A stretch of DNA of 14,689 bases, from positions 1 through 14,689 of the forward strand of contig JAHJQU010000317.1 of NCBI GenBank assembly GCA_018819005.1, read 5' to 3'. The notes beneath the pieces were generated by a model, which had not been told where the DNA came from, made no database searches, and was given only the letters and a program-made list of their open reading frames with translations. Origin of the DNA: Pseudomonadota bacterium (GTDB lineage: Bacteria > Desulfobacterota > Desulfobacteria > Desulfobacterales > RPRI01). Made by a program: the position numbers and the translations under genes. This document shows, in pieces, positions 7,347-14,655 of the stretch; position 1 is the stretch's first letter; each line of letters opens with the position of its first letter.

Positions 7347-7712
7347 TCAACCTGTTTTGTCTTTTTCAGCGTCCTTGCCTTTTAAAGGCTGCACCGGCGC
7401 AGACGACTGAGCAAGGGCGGCCACATTTCCCCTGTTTATCTTAACTCTTACTTTTTCGGCTATTTCCACGGTCAGTGTGTTATCATCCGCGCCTGTTATT
7501 GTCCCGAACAAGCCGCCGCTAGTCAGTATCCTGTCACCCTTTTTGAGGTTGCTTATCATTTCACGGTGTTCCTTGGCCTTTTTCTGCTGAGGGCGTATGA
7601 GCAGAAAGTAGAATATTACAAACATGAGTACCAGCGGAATAAACGCTGTAAAACCGCCTGAACCCTGTCCGGCTACTCCTCCCTGCCCCATTGCATATGC
7701 TATACTTGTCAA
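7347..7712 (-). CDS. yajC: Preprotein translocase accessory protein YajC
   Basis: Small inner-membrane protein that joins the SecDF complex. The 121-residue product has a glycine-rich N-terminus, one membrane segment at about 22-40 (FIPLVLMFVIFYFLLIRP) and the hallmark RPQQKKAKEH at 40-49. A small cytosolic domain follows, with LKKGDRILTSGGLFGTI at 56-72. The start is TTG at 7712, and the strong site AAGGAGG lies seven bases upstream (7720-7726). It is 35 bp after the purB stop and precedes secD, the usual yajC-secD-secF order. Confidence 0.96.
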   Translation of the reverse strand: MTSIAYAMGQGGVAGQGSGGFTAFIPLVLMFVIFYFLLIRPQQKKAKEHREMISNLKKGDRILTSGGLFGTITGADDNTLTVEIAEKVRVKINRGNVAALAQSSAPVQPLKGKDAEKDKTG

Positions 7713-7719
7713 AATAAAA

Positions 7720-7726
7720 CCTCCTT
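7720..7726 (-). promoter_or_regulatory. Strong ribosome binding site of yajC
   Basis: AAGGAGG, close to a full anti-16S match, seven bases before the TTG at 7712. It supports TTG as the yajC start. Confidence 0.8.
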
Positions 7727-7747
7727 ATATGAATATAATAAAAAAAA

Positions 7748-9049
7748 TCAACCCCTGCTGCTGAAAACTCGTTCAAAAATGGCGCTGATATACTTTAAAT
7801 GATATGTTACGTCAAATATTTCTTTAATTTTTTCCTTTCCGAGCAGACCGCATATCTTTTCATCTTCAATAATGAGGGTTTTAAAATCCTTTTTCTCATC
7901 CCATACTTTCATGGCGTGTGCTTGTACCATCTGATATGCATCTTCACGGGTTGCTCCCGATTCGGCAAGAGCAAGGAGAATCTGCTGCGAAAAGATAAGC
8001 CCTTTAAGCTTGTTGAGATTTTCAGCCATTCTTTCAGGGTACACGACAAGATTTCTGATTATGCCGGAAAACCTGTTCAGCATATAATCCATCAGTATGG
8101 TGCTGTCCGGCGCTATAATTCTTTCAACAGACGAGTGGCTTATATCCCTCTCATGCCACAAGGGTATATTTTCAAGGGCTGCCATTGCATTTGACCTTAT
8201 CACTCTTGCCAGGCCGCACATGTTTTCCGAGCCCACCGGGTTTCTCTTATGGGGCATCGACGAGGAGCCTTTCTGTCCTTTTGAAAAGTATTCCTCGGCT
8301 TCAAGGACTTCCGTTCTTTGAAGATGCCTGATTTCAAGAGCCATTTTTTCAATGGAGGATGCCATTATGGCAAGGCTCGTAAAATATTCCGCATACCTGT
8401 CTCTCTGGATAATCTGGGTCGAGGCCGGAGCCGGTTTTAAACCAAGACCCCTGCACACATATTCCTCGACTTTTGGAGATATGTTCGCAAAGGTGCCGAC
8501 AGCGCCCGATATTTTTCCGTAACTTACAGTTTCAACAGCACTTTCAAACCGTTTTTTATTCCGTCTCATTTCATCATACCATACGGATAATTTGAGTCCG
8601 AAAGTGATGGGCTCAGCATGAATCCCATGTGAACGCCCTATCATCAAAGTGTCTTTGTATTTAAATGCCTTTTCCCTGATGGCATCCATGAGATTATCGC
8701 AGCCGGAAAGAATTATTCCGCCTGCTTCTTTGAGAAGGCATGCCATGCTCGTGTCGAGAATGTCTGATGAGGTGAGTCCTAAATGCATGTATCTTGAGTC
8801 AGGACCGACATATTCCGCAACATTCGTAAGAAAGGCTATGATATCGTGTCTTGTAATCTCCTCTATCTCGTTAATTCTGTCGGCGTTGAAGTCCGCCTTT
8901 TTTTTAATCGTGTCAACAGCGGTCTTCGGAATCCTTCCATCTTCAGCCATAGCTTCGCAGGCGAGTATTTCAACTTTCAGCCAGGTCTTATACCTGTTTT
9001 CATCGGTCCAGATGTCGCCCATAACTTTTCTTGTGTATCTTTTTATCAT
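7748..9049 (-). CDS. purB: Adenylosuccinate lyase
   Basis: Cleaves SAICAR to AICAR and adenylosuccinate to AMP, releasing fumarate in both steps of purine synthesis. The 433-residue protein has the fumarase/aspartase superfamily layout. HLGLTSSDILDT lies at 89-100, and GRSHGIHAEP at 138-147 holds the active-site histidine region (His141 and His144). The signature loop GSSSMPHKRNP is at 261-271, with the catalytic serine among 262-264. Length fits the short bacterial PurB class. ATG at 9049 is the first in-frame start; its Shine-Dalgarno is weak (ACGGA, very close to the start). A good promoter candidate lies at 9148-9176, so purB can be expressed apart from rng. Confidence 0.97.
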   Translation of the reverse strand: MIKRYTRKVMGDIWTDENRYKTWLKVEILACEAMAEDGRIPKTAVDTIKKKADFNADRINEIEEITRHDIIAFLTNVAEYVGPDSRYMHLGLTSSDILDTSMACLLKEAGGIILSGCDNLMDAIREKAFKYKDTLMIGRSHGIHAEPITFGLKLSVWYDEMRRNKKRFESAVETVSYGKISGAVGTFANISPKVEEYVCRGLGLKPAPASTQIIQRDRYAEYFTSLAIMASSIEKMALEIRHLQRTEVLEAEEYFSKGQKGSSSMPHKRNPVGSENMCGLARVIRSNAMAALENIPLWHERDISHSSVERIIAPDSTILMDYMLNRFSGIIRNLVVYPERMAENLNKLKGLIFSQQILLALAESGATREDAYQMVQAHAMKVWDEKKDFKTLIIEDEKICGLLGKEKIKEIFDVTYHLKYISAIFERVFSSRG

Positions 9050-9098
9050 AATCTATCCGTAAATATTATTGGTTCTTATCCCAATCAGCCGAGAAAAA

Positions 9099-9139
9099 GG
9101 ATTCCAGGATTCCAAGATTCGAGGATTCAAGGGTTCAAG
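9099..9139. repeat. Degenerate tandem repeat, unit about 8 bp (GGATTCAA)
   Basis: Five back-to-back units read GGATTCCA, GGATTCCAA, GATTCGA, GGATTCAA and GGGTTCAAG. They fill the leader between the purB promoter candidate and the purB start. The array is noncoding. I recall similar GGATTC-type arrays between genes in Desulfobacterota, but have not checked. Confidence 0.8.
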
Positions 9140-9147
9140 TTTTGCCT

Positions 9148-9176
9148 TTGATACAGGAATCAAAAGAGGGTGTCAA
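9148..9176 (-). promoter_or_regulatory. Sigma-70-type promoter for purB
   Basis: On the minus strand TTGACA (9171-9176, perfect -35) is followed after 17 bases by TATCAA (9148-9153, four of six). It begins two bases beyond the rng stop codon, so purB and the genes after it need not depend on rng transcription. The start of transcription would be near 9141, giving a leader of about 90 bases. Confidence 0.6.
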
Positions 9177-9178
9177 CA

Positions 9179-10645
9179 TCACGTCTTTTCACTGATGATT
9201 TCAAAATCGCCAGGCAACATGGTATTGCTCCCCTCGATACGTATGTTTAAATTGCGTCTTGTCTCAAGATCAAGTATTTCTTTGCGCTTTTTATTTAACA
9301 GATAATCTGCGACATTAGACGGAACGGTTCCTTTTACGCCGGCTATTTCATCCTTTAATATTTCAAGGTTAAGTTTGCGCAAAAAGCTGAGCCCCTGGGT
9401 TTCAGGAGATGGTGTAACCCCTTTTCCACGGCAATGTTTGCACGGTTCAAAGCTTCCGAATTCGATCGACGGTCTTATCCTTTGTCTTGACATCTCCATT
9501 ATTCCGAACCTTGAAATTTTGCCGAACTTGATTCTGGCCTTGTCGTCTTTAACAAAAGTTTTCAGATTTTTTTCGACTTCAAGATTGTGTTTCGAATCTC
9601 TCATATCTATAAAGTCAATAACTATCAGACCGCCCAAGTCCCTCAGACGGAGCTGGCGCGCTATTTCTTCAGCAGCTTCAAGGTTTGAAACAAGAGCCGT
9701 CTGTTCGATCGATTTTGCCTGGGTTGCCTTACCTGAATTGACATCTATGGCAACAAGTGCTTCTGTCTGCTCGATAACTACGGAGCCTCCCGATTTGAGT
9801 TTGACCCTGCTCTCAAAAATGGAATCAATCTGGCTTTCGAGCTGAAATTTTGTGAATATCGGTTTATCTTCTTTATATAACTTTACAATCATTGAATGTT
9901 TCGGCGATATTATTTTTATAAAATCTTTGGCTTCACGGTGAACTGCCGGGTCATCTATGAGGATTTCATTCACATCCGGAGTAAAATAATCCCGGATCGA
10001 TCTGACCACGAGATTTCTTTCCTTATATAAAAGAGCAGGAGATTTGACTTTCATCACATTGCCCTTTATATTCTTCCAGAGCCTTAAAAGATAGGCAAGA
10101 TCTCCGGCTATCTGCGCTTTTGTGCAACCTATGCCTGCTGTCCTGACAATAATACCGAATCCCTCGGGGATTTTTATTGTGCTTATTATTTCTTTCAGCC
10201 TTTTACGTTCCTCTTCATCTTCGATTTTACGGGATACTCCAAGCCCTTCGCTTCCCGGCATAAGAACTATGAATCTTCCGGGCAGGGAAATGTATGTGGT
10301 AAGCATGCCCCCTTTTTTCATAAAAGGGTCCTTTGTTATCTGCACCAGAAGCTCCTGCCCCTGTTTGACTATGCCTGTAATTGAACGGTTTCCCGAATCG
10401 CTGTCCTGAAAATAATCGCTGTGTATTTCATGTTTTTGTAAAAAGCCGTGGCGTTCGACTCCGTAATCGACAAAAACAGCCTGCAGGCTGGGTTCTATGC
10501 GGACAATAGTTCCCTTGTAAATGTTGCTGTGCGTGATCTCTCTTGCCGCGCTTTCAATATGAAATTCTTCGAGTTTGCTGTCTTTAACTTTTGCTATTCT
10601 GCATTCTGCGGGGTCAACCGCATTAATCAATATCTTGCTGCCCAT
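9179..10645 (-). CDS. rng: Ribonuclease E/G family endoribonuclease
   Basis: Cuts single-stranded, AU-rich RNA, with roles in rRNA 5' processing and mRNA decay. The 488-residue protein has an S1-like RNA-binding domain at about 38-120 (YKGTIVRIEPSLQAVFVDYG), then the RNase H-like and 5'-sensor region. The catalytic DNase I-like domain contains Asp301 in AIDVNSG and Asp344 in IVIDFIDMRD. The zinc-link motif CKHCRGKG is at 402-409. There is no long C-terminal scaffold, so it resembles RNase G rather than a full RNase E, although in this lineage it may be the only enzyme of the family. ATG at 10645 has AAGGA nine bases upstream. A strong hairpin lies in its leader at 10689-10719. It is the first gene of the minus-strand run. 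Confidence 0.95.
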   Translation of the reverse strand: MGSKILINAVDPAECRIAKVKDSKLEEFHIESAAREITHSNIYKGTIVRIEPSLQAVFVDYGVERHGFLQKHEIHSDYFQDSDSGNRSITGIVKQGQELLVQITKDPFMKKGGMLTTYISLPGRFIVLMPGSEGLGVSRKIEDEEERKRLKEIISTIKIPEGFGIIVRTAGIGCTKAQIAGDLAYLLRLWKNIKGNVMKVKSPALLYKERNLVVRSIRDYFTPDVNEILIDDPAVHREAKDFIKIISPKHSMIVKLYKEDKPIFTKFQLESQIDSIFESRVKLKSGGSVVIEQTEALVAIDVNSGKATQAKSIEQTALVSNLEAAEEIARQLRLRDLGGLIVIDFIDMRDSKHNLEVEKNLKTFVKDDKARIKFGKISRFGIMEMSRQRIRPSIEFGSFEPCKHCRGKGVTPSPETQGLSFLRKLNLEILKDEIAGVKGTVPSNVADYLLNKKRKEILDLETRRNLNIRIEGSNTMLPGDFEIISEKT

Positions 10646-10688
10646 TTATGTTTTCCTTGGTTATGTCTTTGTTGATACCACCCTCACC

Positions 10689-10719
10689 CCAGGCCGGGGC
10701 TTAATCGCCCTCGGCCTGG
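10689..10719. repeat. Strong hairpin in the rng leader
   Basis: CCAGGCCG (10689-10696) pairs with CGGCCTGG (10712-10719), and GGGC pairs with GCCC inside around TTAATC. This gives a 12-bp stem with one bulged base. It lies about 44 bases before the rng start. No T-run follows on the rng strand, so termination is unlikely; an RNA control or stability element, or a REP-like repeat, fits better. Confidence 0.7.
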
Positions 10720-10808
10720 CGATGGACTTTTTAAGGCCCCATCTTTATTCTATCTATCTAATTTCAATCATTATTTTATATTTACTTGGAACCGACTGGT
10801 TTTTTGCT

Positions 10809-10837
10809 TGAATATGTAATTGCCTGATGTAAGTCAA
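10809..10837 (-). promoter_or_regulatory. Candidate promoter for rng
   Basis: On the minus strand TTGACT (10832-10837, five of six) is followed after 17 bases by TATTCA (10809-10814, three of six). The -35 overlaps the left arm of a palindrome (10826-10858). The weak -10 limits confidence. Confidence 0.35.
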
Positions 10838-10858
10838 ATAAATTATTTAGCTTACATC
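10826..10858. promoter_or_regulatory. Palindrome in the rng-leuS divergent region, possible operator
   Basis: GATGTAAG (10826-10833) and CTTACATC (10851-10858) form a perfect 8-bp inverted repeat. The AT-rich spacer contains a further AATAA/TTATT pair. The core ATGTAA also occurs at 10814-10819 and 10864-10869, so four copies (one reversed) fall in about 57 bp. The placement over a candidate -35 suggests a regulator site shared by rng and leuS, but no known binding site is recognised. The rest of this 371-bp gap is AT-rich and shows no gene. Confidence 0.45.
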
Positions 10859-10880
10859 TGGAAATGTAATCCGTAAAAAA

Positions 10881-10908
10881 TTTCCACCAGCCTTGCTATT
10901 TATATTAT
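10881..10908 (+). promoter_or_regulatory. Weak candidate promoter for leuS
   Basis: TTTCCA (10881-10886) is followed after 16 bases by TATTAT (10903-10908). The -10 is good (five of six), the -35 fair (four of six). The region is AT-rich and offers other possibilities, for example TTAACG at 10933 with CATTAT at 10955. The leader would be about 100 bases. I see no T-box or other leader motif. Confidence 0.3.
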
Positions 10909-11016
10909 ATTATGGCATTAGAAGGCACTGTTTTAACGGTCAAGTCTATTAATACATTATTTAAAAATATAAAGCCATCTTAATTTGGCGGAGTTATAAA
11001 GGGGCCGGAATTAATA

Positions 11017-13608
11017 ATGGAAGAAAAGTACGATCCAAAGATTGTAGAAGCAAAGTGGCAATCCTGCTGGGATAAATCGGGTCTGTTTAAGGTCTCTGAG
11101 GAATCTGATAAAAAAAAGTATTATCTTCTCGAGATGTTCCCTTATCCTTCAGGGAAAATTCACATGGGGCATGTGAGAAATTATACAATAGGCGATGTTG
11201 TTGCAAGATATAAGAGAATGCAGGGATTCAATGTGCTCCATCCGATGGGATGGGATGCGTTCGGAATGCCTGCTGAAAATGCTGCAATATCAAACAAGAC
11301 GCATCCTGCAATCTGGACATATCAAAATATCGATTACATGCGCATGCAGTTGAAACGAATGGGTTTTTCCTATGACTGGGACAGAGAGATTGCAACCTGC
11401 AGACCGGAATATTACCGCTGGGAACAGTGGCTTTTCCTAAAGATGCTTGAAAGGGGGAATGCATACAGAAAGGAGTCTTTTGTCAACTGGTGCGATTCCT
11501 GCCAAACGGTTCTTGCCAATGAGCAGGTTGAAGCCGGCATGTGCTGGAGATGCGGGAAGCCGGTCAGGCAGAAAAAACTCTGGCAATGGTTTTTTAAAAT
11601 AACAGATTATGCCCAGGATCTTCTTGCCCACTGTGATATGCTTCCGGGATGGCCGGAAAAAGTCACGACAATGCAGAAAAACTGGATAGGGAAAAGTATA
11701 GGGGCTCAAATCAGCTTTCCTGTTGAAAACATGGATGAGAATATTCCTGTTTTTACAACAAGGCAGGACACTGTTTTCGGGGCAACTTTCATGTGTCTTG
11801 CTCCGGAGCATCCTCTTGTAATCAGGCTCTCAAAGGGAACCGGCGAGGAGAAGAATGTTCTGGAATTTGTTGAAAGAATATCGTTGCAGGAGAGGTCGAA
11901 CAGGGCAATTGAAAATTATGAAAAGGAAGGCGTCTTCACAGGGGCCTGGTGCATTAATCCCGTGAATGAAAGGCGCATGCCGATATATACTGCTAACTTT
12001 GCCCTCATGGAATATGGCACCGGTGCTGTCATGTCTGTGCCTGCACACGACCAGCGGGATTTCGATTTTGCTAAAAAATATGACATGGAGATTGTGGTTG
12101 TTGTCAAGCCTGATGACAGTGACCTTGATCCGGCCACCATGACCGAAGCATATACCGGTGACGGAATCATGATTAATTCTGGGCAGTTTAACGGCATAGA
12201 TAACAGAAGAGCCCTCGACGATATTGCGGCTTTTCTTGAAGAAAAAGGTATTGGGAAAAAGACTGTGAGTTTCAGGTTAAGAGACTGGGGCATATCAAGG
12301 CAGCGCTACTGGGGAGCGCCGATTCCTGTAGTTCATTGCGACATCTGCGGAATTGTTCCAGTTAATGAAAAGGATCTTCCGATACTGCTTCCCGAAGATG
12401 CGGCCCTGCTTGAAGGCGGACAATCGCCTCTCCCGTTGCTTGACTACTTCACAAAAACAAAATGCCCCGGATGCGGGAGAGAAGATGCAAGAAGAGAAAC
12501 CGATACCATGGATACCTTCGTTGAATCTTCATGGTATTTTGAACGTTACTGCAGTCCAAAATTTGAAGACGGGCTTTTTGACAAGAAAGCCGTTGATTAC
12601 TGGATGCCTGTTGACCAGTATATAGGCGGAGTTGAACATGCTATTTTACATCTTCTGTATTCAAGATATTTCACACGTGTTTTAAAGGATCTCGGACTTG
12701 TTGAATACAAAGAACCTTTCACAAGGCTATTAACCCAGGGCATGGTGTGCAAGGAGACCGTTTCCTGTCCGGAGCATGGATATTTATTTCCCGAGGAAGC
12801 TGAAGGGGAAGCCGAGGATCGTACATGCAAAAAATGCGGCAAGGAAGTTTTGATCGGGCGGGTTGAAAAAATGTCCAAGTCAAAAAGGAATGTCATAGAT
12901 CCCAATTACCTGCTTGATAAATATGGTGCTGATACGACAAGGCTGTTTTGCCTTTTTGCAGCGCCTCCCGAAAGAGATCTCGAATGGAATGAGCAGGGTG
13001 TTGAAGGAGGATACCGTTTTCTTACACGGGTATGGAGACTTGTAAGAGCGCACATGGATGTAATAAGAGATGCAGGATCATTTTGCGGTGAACCGGGACA
13101 GCTTAAGGGTGATTTGAGGGAATTATATAAGAAGACGCACCACACTATCTGCAGAGTTACAAATGACATAGAAGAGAGGTTCCATTTCAATACGGCCATA
13201 AGTGCTGTAATGGAGCTTGTAAATATGATGTACGGGATTGAGTTAAAAAAAGATGTTAAGGAGGAAGCAGATGTTGTCCGGTTCGCAATAGAGTCAATAG
13301 TGCTTCTATTGTCACCGATTGTCCCTCATTTCAGCGAGGAGATCTGGGGATCTCTTGGATATGAATCAAGCGTTCTTCTTGCCCCCTGGCCTGTTTACAG
13401 AAAGGATGCCCTTGTTAAAGATGATATTCTGATAGTGGTTCAGGTTAACGGAAAACTGAGGAGTAAATTCAGCGTGAGTCCCGATTCCGGAGATGATACA
13501 ATAAAAGAAAGAGCTTTGTCGGACGATAATGTGAAGAAATTCATAAATAACAAGCAAGTGAAGAAAGTTATCGTTGTAAAGAGAAAGCTTGTAAACATCG
13601 TAACATGA
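11017..13608 (+). CDS. leuS: Leucine--tRNA ligase
   Basis: Charges tRNA-Leu with leucine. The 863-residue protein matches the bacterial length. The class I signature is HMGH (49-52) in YPSGKIHMGH, and the second is KMSKS (618-622). A zinc site is formed by Cys159/162 and Cys176/179. The CP1 editing domain has the threonine-rich TTRQDT at 247-252 and AHDQRD with Asp345, the same residue numbers as in the E. coli enzyme, so proofreading looks intact. Another Cys/His cluster (CPEHG from 584 and CKKC at 604-607) lies just before KMSKS in the leucine-specific insertion. The anticodon-binding domain and a C-terminal tail close the protein. ATG at 11017 has GGA eight bases upstream and AAGGGG further out. 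lptE follows 16 bp after the stop. Confidence 0.98.
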   Translation: MEEKYDPKIVEAKWQSCWDKSGLFKVSEESDKKKYYLLEMFPYPSGKIHMGHVRNYTIGDVVARYKRMQGFNVLHPMGWDAFGMPAENAAISNKTHPAIWTYQNIDYMRMQLKRMGFSYDWDREIATCRPEYYRWEQWLFLKMLERGNAYRKESFVNWCDSCQTVLANEQVEAGMCWRCGKPVRQKKLWQWFFKITDYAQDLLAHCDMLPGWPEKVTTMQKNWIGKSIGAQISFPVENMDENIPVFTTRQDTVFGATFMCLAPEHPLVIRLSKGTGEEKNVLEFVERISLQERSNRAIENYEKEGVFTGAWCINPVNERRMPIYTANFALMEYGTGAVMSVPAHDQRDFDFAKKYDMEIVVVVKPDDSDLDPATMTEAYTGDGIMINSGQFNGIDNRRALDDIAAFLEEKGIGKKTVSFRLRDWGISRQRYWGAPIPVVHCDICGIVPVNEKDLPILLPEDAALLEGGQSPLPLLDYFTKTKCPGCGREDARRETDTMDTFVESSWYFERYCSPKFEDGLFDKKAVDYWMPVDQYIGGVEHAILHLLYSRYFTRVLKDLGLVEYKEPFTRLLTQGMVCKETVSCPEHGYLFPEEAEGEAEDRTCKKCGKEVLIGRVEKMSKSKRNVIDPNYLLDKYGADTTRLFCLFAAPPERDLEWNEQGVEGGYRFLTRVWRLVRAHMDVIRDAGSFCGEPGQLKGDLRELYKKTHHTICRVTNDIEERFHFNTAISAVMELVNMMYGIELKKDVKEEADVVRFAIESIVLLLSPIVPHFSEEIWGSLGYESSVLLAPWPVYRKDALVKDDILIVVQVNGKLRSKFSVSPDSGDDTIKERALSDDNVKKFINNKQVKKVIVVKRKLVNIVT

Positions 13609-13612
13609 AAAC

Positions 13613-13617
13613 GGAGG
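13613..13617 (+). promoter_or_regulatory. Ribosome binding site of lptE
   Basis: GGAGG, seven bases before TTG at 13625, in the short leuS-lptE gap. It supports TTG as the lptE start and a leuS-lptE operon. Confidence 0.75.
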
Positions 13618-13624
13618 AGCAGTT

Positions 13625-14137
13625 TTGGTAAATATAAGAGTTGCAGTACTTTTAACGGTTATTGCCGGATTTTTCTTTTCCGGATGCGGTTACAGGTTTG
13701 CAGGCGGCGGCGATCTGCCTTCGTCGGTAAAAAAAGTAAGCATATCTGTTCTTGAAAACAAGACTGCTGAAAGCGGAATTGAAAATATCATTACAAATGA
13801 TCTTATTTATGAGTTTACACGAAACGGGAAGGCGGTTGAAAAAAAAGATGATGCCGACGCTCATCTGACAGGAACAATCGAATCGGTAAGCGATGATGCA
13901 ATTTCGCACAGTGGCGATCAATCTTCTACTGAAAGAAGGGTGAATGTTGTTCTCAATTTGAAATTGACCGATAAGAATGGAAAAATAATCTGGACTGCGA
14001 AAGGAATTGCTTCAGATGAGGCTTTCAGTGTGTTGTCGGATAAGATGGCAACTGAAAATAAGAAGCGGAGTGCTATTATGGTTCTTTCAAAAAGGCTTGC
14101 CGAAAAAGTATATAACAGGCTTACGGATAATTTTTAG
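13625..14137 (+). CDS. lptE: LptE-like LPS-assembly lipoprotein
   Basis: LptE plugs the LptD barrel in the outer membrane and helps insert lipopolysaccharide. The 170-residue product starts with a lipoprotein signal peptide: basic N-terminus, hydrophobic stretch at 6-18 and lipobox FSGC with Cys21 as the lipidated residue. GYRF follows directly, the usual start of mature LptE. SSVKKVSISVLENKT, RRVNVVLNLKLTDKNGKIIW and the C-terminal helix AEKVYNRL fit the LptE/RlpB fold. The family is divergent, so the call rests on these features plus the position right after leuS, where lptE is found in many Gram-negatives. The start is TTG at 13625 with a good ribosome binding site. The residue after Cys21 is glycine, consistent with outer-membrane sorting. 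Confidence 0.88.
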   Translation: MVNIRVAVLLTVIAGFFFSGCGYRFAGGGDLPSSVKKVSISVLENKTAESGIENIITNDLIYEFTRNGKAVEKKDDADAHLTGTIESVSDDAISHSGDQSSTERRVNVVLNLKLTDKNGKIIWTAKGIASDEAFSVLSDKMATENKKRSAIMVLSKRLAEKVYNRLTDNF

Positions 14138-14212
14138 CTCATTTTGACCGGACTGCCAACGGTAAGCCCGGCCTTTTGAAGCGGGGGCAACGGGTTTCAC
14201 TTTGAGACAAAG

Positions 14213-14254
14213 AAGATAAAAGCTTTGCCGGAAAAGGAAAAGCTCCGGCAAAGC
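14213..14254 (-). terminator. Rho-independent terminator of rpsT
   Basis: On the minus strand GCTTTGCCGGA (14244-14254) pairs perfectly with TCCGGCAAAGC (14222-14232), an 11-bp stem, followed by TTTTAT. It begins seven bases after the rpsT stop. The same stem lies downstream of lptE on the plus strand but has no T-run there, so it would end lptE transcripts less well. Confidence 0.85.
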
Positions 14255-14261
14255 ATAATAA

Positions 14262-14528
14262 TTAATTGGCAGAATTTACAAGTTTAGTAAGTCGGGATAT
14301 TTTCCGTGCCGCAGTTCTTTTGTGAATGATGCCTTTTTTTGCCGCTTTGTCAATTACAGACTTTGCGGTATCAAGTTTTTTAACTGCAGATTCCTTATCC
14401 TCTTTGTTATTTGCCGCAGTTCTCAAATCCTTAACAGTGTTCTTTACTATAGACTTGGAAGACTTGTTGCGCAAGCGCCTGTTTTCGTTTTGCCGTGCAC
14501 GTTTTAAAGCAGATTTATGATTTGCCAA
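14262..14528 (-). CDS. rpsT: 30S ribosomal protein S20
   Basis: Binds 16S rRNA in the body of the small subunit. The 88-residue, very basic protein begins MANHKSALKRARQNENRR, the classic S20 start, and keeps NTVKDLR, DKAAKKGIIHKRTAARKISRL and the short C-terminus. The start is TTG at 14528, with AAGGAG eight bases upstream. The open frame continues to an ATG at 14594, but that ATG lies in the -35 box of the promoter, so the 22 extra codons cannot be in this transcript. S20 with a non-ATG start is known in other bacteria (E. coli rpsT uses TTG), where it is tied to control of S20 level. It is a single-gene unit with its own promoter and terminator, convergent with lptE. Confidence 0.97.
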   Translation of the reverse strand: MANHKSALKRARQNENRRLRNKSSKSIVKNTVKDLRTAANNKEDKESAVKKLDTAKSVIDKAAKKGIIHKRTAARKISRLTKLVNSAN

Positions 14529-14536
14529 ATTTTGTA

Positions 14537-14542
14537 CTCCTT
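14537..14542 (-). promoter_or_regulatory. Ribosome binding site deciding the rpsT start
   Basis: AAGGAG on the minus strand, eight bases before TTG at 14528. Together with the S20 N-terminus MANHKSA it fixes the start. Confidence 0.8.
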
Positions 14543-14565
14543 TTGTTATTTTTTTTAAGAGCGCT

Positions 14566-14594
14566 TTAATACAAAATAGTATACAGCCTGTCAA
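14566..14594 (-). promoter_or_regulatory. Sigma-70-type promoter of rpsT
   Basis: On the minus strand TTGACA (14589-14594, perfect) is followed after 17 bases by TATTAA (14566-14571, four of six). Transcription would start near 14559, giving a leader of about 30 bases with the ribosome binding site. Confidence 0.7.
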
Positions 14595-14655
14595 GGGATA
14601 TTAGATTAAACCGGAATGAATTTGCAACCTGTTTTATTTTGAGCGGGAAATATTT

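Noticed and set aside
9099..9139. CRISPR array
   Set aside because: The units are 7-9 bp, contiguous and degenerate, with no spacers and no cas genes nearby.
9375..9845. 156-codon plus-strand open frame
   Set aside because: It is antisense to the conserved catalytic part of rng and serine-rich in the way shadow frames are; no ribosome binding site.
10790..10807. AACC-GACT-GGTT followed by T-run as a plus-strand terminator
   Set aside because: The stem is only four base pairs and no plus-strand gene lies upstream to be terminated.
14166..14188. GCCC...GGGC foldback after lptE as a terminator
   Set aside because: The stem is short with an internal loop and no T-run follows; at most a weak relative of the yajC-secD palindromes.
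14529..14594. N-terminal extension of rpsT from ATG 14594
   Set aside because: The ATG lies in the -35 box of the likely promoter, and S20 starts with MANHKSA at 14528.
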